Below the pieces are notes generated by a model. The model ran no database searches and was not told the DNA's origin. It saw nothing but the letters and a program-made list of their open reading frames with translations. DNA of 8,548 nucleotides from Gammaproteobacteria bacterium (GTDB lineage Bacteria; Pseudomonadota; Gammaproteobacteria; Pseudomonadales; Halieaceae): positions 1-8,548 of the forward strand of contig JAOUDU010000084.1 in the NCBI GenBank assembly GCA_029859085.1. Direction: 5' to 3'. A program made the position numbers and the translations under genes. This document shows, piece by piece, positions 4,902 to 8,548 of the stretch (the stretch's first letter is position 1; each line of letters begins with the position of its first letter).

Positions 4902-7868
4902 ATGAGCAAGTCACACCGCCCGACAACCCGCAGCCCCTCCAGGATTCTGCCGCGAACGCTACAGCTCGCTGCGGCCTGGCTGCTGCTGGGCACTGCCAGC
5001 GCGCTCCTGCCGGCGGCCCCGGTCATCGCCGCGAACGGCGCCTACGTGCCCTATGTCGAATCCCTGCAGTCGGTACAGCGCCGGGCCTACGTCAAGGCCG
5101 CGCCCAGTGGCCAGGACGAGGAACTGCCGGAGCCGGCCCAGCCGCTGGAGCTGATGGTCAACGATCCGGTCGAGCAGGACGAATCGCGCCTGGAGCAAAT
5201 CGCCGAGGAACAGAACGCCCCGATCAACCTGGAAGAAACCCAGCAGGACCAGGTGCTGCAGTCGGACCTGCAGCAGTTCGGTTACGCCATATTTGACCGG
5301 GTGCCGAGCACTTTCGCGCCAGTGGCCGGCATCCCGGTCCCGATAGACTACCGGATCGGCCCCGGCGACAACATCATCGTGCAGCTTTTTGGCAAGCTCA
5401 ATGTGGAGTACAAGCTGGTCGTCACCCGCGACGGCAACATACTGGTGCCCGAGTACGGCCCGGTCAAAGTCGCCGGCCTGACCTTCGACGAGGCACAGCA
5501 GCTGATAACCGAGGGGTTCGAACGTCGCGTGATCGGCGTCAAGGCGGTGGTGGCGATGGGCCAGTTGCGCACCTTGCAGATCCGTATCGCGGGCGATGTG
5601 GTGCAGCCGGGCGCCTATACCGTCGGGGGGCTCACCACCACGATAGATGCCCTGCTGGCCAGCGGCGGGGTCCGCCACACCGGCTCCCTGCGCAACATAC
5701 AGCTGATCCGCGGGGGCAAGAGCATCCAGCACCTGGACCTCTACGACCTGCTGCTGCGCGGACACAGCGACCAGGACATATACCTGGCCCACAACGACAC
5801 CATTTTCGTGCCACCCATAGGCCCGGTCGTTTACTTGGGTGGCGAAGTCCAGCGCCCCGCAATCTACGAGCTCAATGGTGAAAAAACCGTTGGCGAGGTG
5901 ATCGCCATGGCGGGGGGCCTGCTGCCTACCGCGTCACTGGAACACTCGCATATCGAGCGCATCCAGGCTACCGGCACCCGCACCCTCATCGATTTTTCCA
6001 AGCAGGGCGCGCGCACTGACAAGGCTGCCATTCTGGGCAGCGCGATCCAGAACGGCGATCTGCTGCGAATCCTGCCGCTGGAAGACGAACTGGATAACGT
6101 GATCCTGCTCAGCGGTCACGTCAAGCGCCCAGGCGGCTACCAGTTCAGGCCGGGGATGCGGGTCTCCAACATATTGTCCAGCGTCGACATGCTTTTGCCC
6201 GGGGCGGATGTCGACTTTATGCTCGTCAAGCGCGAACAGCCGACAACCCTGCGCACCGAGATCCTCTACGTCGACCTCATCGAAGCCCTGTCCAACCCGG
6301 GCAGCAATAAGGATATCGCACTCCAGTCCCGCGACCAGCTGGTGGCATTCAACCTGGCCAACGGCCGCGAGCAGGCGGTGGCCGACATTGTGCGCGAGCT
6401 GGATGTGCAAGCCACAGACTACAGGCCTGCACGGGTGGTGGAAGCCCGCGGTGCAGTGCGCTACAACGGCAGGCTGCCACTGCAGGAAGGGGCGCGCCTG
6501 CTGGATGTCATCGCCCTCGCGGGCGGGCTGCAGCCCGGCACTGATCTGTTCTATGGCGCAATCGCCCGCACCAGCTATCCCGCCCGGGACATCGAGATAC
6601 TGTCGTTCAGCATTGCCGCCGCCATGAGCAACCCGGCAGCGGCAGCCAACCTGGCGATCAACGCCGGTGACAGGCTGTATTTCTTCGACGACCGCGGCAA
6701 TCGTTCAGAACTGCTGGCGCCGGAGCTGGATCGCCTGCGCCAGCAAGCCAGTTACGGCGCCGAAGAGCGCGTGGTATCGGTGCTGGGAGAGGTCCTGCAG
6801 CCGGGCACCTATCCGCTCGCGACCGGTATGCGCGCCAGCGACCTGCTGTGCGCGGCCCGCGGACTCACCCGCAAGGCCTACGGCCTCGCCGCGGAGTTAT
6901 CGCGGGTGCAGCGCAGCCTGGACGCCGACAACACCGTGGAACATACCACCCTGGACAGCGCCGCCCTCCTCAACCTGTGTGACGTGGGCAGGCAAGCCGC
7001 GGCCGGCAAAACGATCGATCCTGCCGGCCAGCAGGCGCAGCTGATCTACTTCGATGACCAGGCGAACCCGGAACTGAAACCGATGGACCAGCTTGTTTTC
7101 GCCGAAAAGTCCGGCTGGGTGGAGCGCGCCTCCGTAACCCTGTCTGGTGAGGTGGAACACCCCGGCGTCTACGCTATCGACCGCGGCGAGACCCTCTGCG
7201 AGGTGATGGAGCGAGCCGGCGGCCTCACCAGCGAAGCCTACAGCTTCGGCGCGCAGTTCACCCGCGTGTCGGTGCGGGAAATGCAGCAGAAGACCCTGGA
7301 CGAACTGCACGACCAGCTGGATGACCTGATGGTGGAACTGTCACTCTCACAGGGGTTCCAGAAAGATTCCAAATCGCCCTCTGAATTCGGCAACAAGCAG
7401 GATTACATGAAGACGATTCGCCAGCTCGAGCGCGCCCAGGCGACCGGCCGGATGGTGGTAGACCTGGAGCAAATGGAGAAATGCGGGAACAAGTACGACG
7501 TGGCGCTGGAGGACGGCGACGCCCTTACCGTGCCGCGCACGCCGGATTACGTACAGGTGGCGGGGCAGGTCTACGTACCCACGTCGCACCTGTACAACGA
7601 GGACCGCAAGATCGCCGACTACGTCGAGCTGAGTGGCGGCCAGACCCTGCTGGGCCGGCTCGACAATACCTATGTGATACAGGCCAACGGTGAAGTCTTG
7701 AATTACTCGGGCAGCCGCAGCTCTTCCAAAATTGCGCGAACCTCTGTCATGCCGGGAGCGAAAATATACGTCCCGCTGGATGTCGATCGCATGAACGGGA
7801 CCGAGAAGGCCCAGACCTGGGTGGACACCCTGGTGCGCTCGGCCATCCTCGCCGGCATCGTGCTGTAA
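4902..7868 (+). CDS. Large multi-SLBB outer-membrane polysaccharide export protein
   Basis: Predicted periplasmic/outer-membrane exporter of 988 residues, far longer than E. coli Wza (about 380). Residues 1-43 look like a signal peptide: a basic start, the hydrophobic LAAAWLLLGTASALL (22-36), and probable cleavage after PVIA (40-43). There is no lipobox cysteine, unlike lipoprotein Wza. A polysaccharide-export domain spans about 145-220 (DYRIGPGDNIIVQLFGKLN at 149-167). About seven SLBB-like repeats follow, starting near 224, 308, 399, 511, 623, 743 and 882, most with a G-x-V-x-x-P-G core and a later AGGL-like turn. The insert between the last two (about 788-862) includes a probable coiled coil. 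The tail, about 966-988, is a helix ending RSAILAGIVL, placed where Wza has its membrane-spanning helix. The four cysteines are 650, 693, 766 and 861. The ribosome site before the ATG is weak. Transcription is predicted from the sigma-54 promoter just upstream. Confidence 0.92.
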   Translation: MSKSHRPTTRSPSRILPRTLQLAAAWLLLGTASALLPAAPVIAANGAYVPYVESLQSVQRRAYVKAAPSGQDEELPEPAQPLELMVNDPVEQDESRLEQIAEEQNAPINLEETQQDQVLQSDLQQFGYAIFDRVPSTFAPVAGIPVPIDYRIGPGDNIIVQLFGKLNVEYKLVVTRDGNILVPEYGPVKVAGLTFDEAQQLITEGFERRVIGVKAVVAMGQLRTLQIRIAGDVVQPGAYTVGGLTTTIDALLASGGVRHTGSLRNIQLIRGGKSIQHLDLYDLLLRGHSDQDIYLAHNDTIFVPPIGPVVYLGGEVQRPAIYELNGEKTVGEVIAMAGGLLPTASLEHSHIERIQATGTRTLIDFSKQGARTDKAAILGSAIQNGDLLRILPLEDELDNVILLSGHVKRPGGYQFRPGMRVSNILSSVDMLLPGADVDFMLVKREQPTTLRTEILYVDLIEALSNPGSNKDIALQSRDQLVAFNLANGREQAVADIVRELDVQATDYRPARVVEARGAVRYNGRLPLQEGARLLDVIALAGGLQPGTDLFYGAIARTSYPARDIEILSFSIAAAMSNPAAAANLAINAGDRLYFFDDRGNRSELLAPELDRLRQQASYGAEERVVSVLGEVLQPGTYPLATGMRASDLLCAARGLTRKAYGLAAELSRVQRSLDADNTVEHTTLDSAALLNLCDVGRQAAAGKTIDPAGQQAQLIYFDDQANPELKPMDQLVFAEKSGWVERASVTLSGEVEHPGVYAIDRGETLCEVMERAGGLTSEAYSFGAQFTRVSVREMQQKTLDELHDQLDDLMVELSLSQGFQKDSKSPSEFGNKQDYMKTIRQLERAQATGRMVVDLEQMEKCGNKYDVALEDGDALTVPRTPDYVQVAGQVYVPTSHLYNEDRKIADYVELSGGQTLLGRLDNTYVIQANGEVLNYSGSRSSSKIARTSVMPGAKIYVPLDVDRMNGTEKAQTWVDTLVRSAILAGIVL

Positions 7869-7951
7869 CCGTGGAGACGACTATTTATGTGATGTCCCCG
7901 GCCCAGCTTGGCAACTGCACATCAACTTTTTCGATAATGGAGACCACTGAA
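7869..7951. other. Short spacer between exporter and GT26 genes
   Basis: No terminator hairpin and no in-phase sigma-54 element were found. The spacer contains two similar ribosome-site-like segments, TGGAGACGACT (7872-7882) and TGGAGACCACT (7938-7948). The first precedes an ATG (7887) that is followed at once by TGA. Confidence 0.45.
7938..7951 (+). promoter_or_regulatory. Ribosome binding site that decides the start at 7952
   Basis: GGAGA at 7939-7943 lies 8-9 nt before the ATG at 7952, a good spacing. The other in-frame starts are weaker: ATG 7937 overlaps this very motif, and ATG 7892 has its nearest GGAG (7873-7876) 15 nt away. The start at 7952 is therefore preferred. Confidence 0.6.
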
Positions 7952-8548
7952 ATGTCGACAATGACCTACCCCCTTGCCAGGGACTGCGTAAACTCACTGG
8001 GGATACCCGTGGACAACCTGTCCCTGCAACAGGCCATCGATCGCATCGTCGACATGGCGCATAACCGCGAGGGTAAAACCCACCTCGTATCGACACTCAA
8101 CGTCGACTTCCTGGTGAACTCGCTGGGCTATGGCTTCACCCGCCCGCGCCACCCTGAACTGCTGAATGTGCTGCGCAGCTCGGACATGGTAACCGCGGAT
8201 GGCTTCCCCATTATCTGGCTGAGCAAGATCATGGGGAAACCCCTCAAGCAGCGCGTCACCGGCTCCGACCTGACACCGGCCCTGGCAAGCCGCGCCGCCA
8301 GCGAAGGCCTGTCGCTGTTCCTGCTCGGCGGCGGGGAGGGCGTTGCGGCAGCGGCGGCCAAAGCGCTGCAAAAAGCGAACCCGGAGCTGAAAATTGCCGG
8401 CACCTCGGCGCCCTTCATTCACACCCAGGGCCCCGCCCTGGCGGATTTCGCCGCGGATGACGAGATCGTTCTGCACCACATCAACACCTCCGGCGCAGAC
8501 ATCCTGCTGGTGGGGCTGGGCAACCCCAAGCAGGAACTCTGGTTCAAT
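7952..8548 (+). CDS. WecG/TagA/CpsF-family glycosyltransferase (GT26), C-terminus cut by window
   Basis: The 199 visible residues run open to the window edge, so the C-terminal part is missing. The family (WecG, TagA, CpsF) transfers UDP-activated sugars such as N-acetylmannosaminuronate or N-acetylmannosamine to lipid-linked acceptors at the cytoplasmic face. Family marks in order: LGIPVDNLSLQQAIDRI (16-32), STLNVDFLV (47-55), ADGFPIIWLSKIMG (83-96), RVTGSDLTP (101-109), FLLGGGEGVA (122-131) and LLVGLGNPKQELWF (185-198). Asp84 of ADG and the GNPKQE signature are in their expected places. There is no signal peptide. It lies 83 nt after the exporter gene with no obvious promoter or terminator between them, so it is probably co-transcribed from the sigma-54 promoter at 4845. 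The specific sugar is not predictable. Confidence 0.9.
   Translation, partial: MSTMTYPLARDCVNSLGIPVDNLSLQQAIDRIVDMAHNREGKTHLVSTLNVDFLVNSLGYGFTRPRHPELLNVLRSSDMVTADGFPIIWLSKIMGKPLKQRVTGSDLTPALASRAASEGLSLFLLGGGEGVAAAAAKALQKANPELKIAGTSAPFIHTQGPALADFAADDEIVLHHINTSGADILLVGLGNPKQELWFN

Noticed and set aside
4959..5792. 277-residue reverse-strand ORF opposite the exporter gene
   Set aside because: Antisense shadow of the clear SLBB/Poly_export coding sequence, with no motif of its own.
7900..7920. TTGGCAACTGCACA as a third sigma-54 promoter before the GT26 gene
   Set aside because: The -24-like GG has no GC exactly 10 bp downstream; the nearest GC is only 5 bp away, on the wrong face of the helix.
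1..8548. CRISPR arrays, tRNA genes and insertion sequences
   Set aside because: Looked for and not seen; the repeated 13-mers are too short and too few for a CRISPR array.

Overview
The window is a segment of an exopolysaccharide (EPS) or capsule biosynthesis and export locus from a GC-rich Gram-negative bacterium. All six genes read on the plus strand. The outer-membrane exporter, the Wzx-type flippase and bacterial sigma-54 promoters point to a proteobacterium. A marine gammaproteobacterium is my best guess, from protein flavour and the sulfotransferase, but the window has no marker gene that proves it.

Layout. Positions 1-264 are a leader with no gene I can support, and they carry regulatory DNA. 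Then comes a tightly packed four-gene unit: a DUF6492-type putative glycosyltransferase (265-1149), a GT4-type glycosyltransferase (1154-2401), a Wzx/PST-type polysaccharide flippase (2391-3755) and a PAPS-dependent sulfotransferase (3752-4723). The junctions are a 4-nt gap, an 11-nt overlap and a 4-nt ATGA overlap. A 178-nt intergenic region follows. Next is a very large 988-residue outer-membrane polysaccharide export protein with about seven SLBB-like repeats (4902-7868). Last is a WecG/TagA/CpsF-family glycosyltransferase (7952 to the window end, truncated).

Regulation is the most interesting part. The two multi-gene segments are each preceded by a sigma-54 promoter with exact GG-N10-GC geometry (187-203 and 4845-4861). 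Each promoter has one or more copies of a near-palindromic 13-mer, consensus TCGCAWTYTGCRA, about 115-170 bp upstream of the predicted transcription start. There is one copy at 44-56 and three at 4697-4759. The first promoter also has a perfect IHF consensus between the 13-mer and the promoter. This is the textbook layout of an enhancer-binding-protein/IHF/RpoN promoter. It implies that the sugar-assembly operon and the exporter operon are switched on together by one unidentified sigma-54 activator.

Working model: the glycosyltransferases build a lipid-linked repeat unit, the sulfotransferase may decorate it in the cytoplasm, and the flippase moves it across the inner membrane. The SLBB protein would then export the polymer through the outer membrane. 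The polymerase, co-polymerase, initiating phosphosugar transferase and activator gene are not in the window and may lie in the flanks. No tRNA, rRNA, CRISPR array or insertion sequence was seen.
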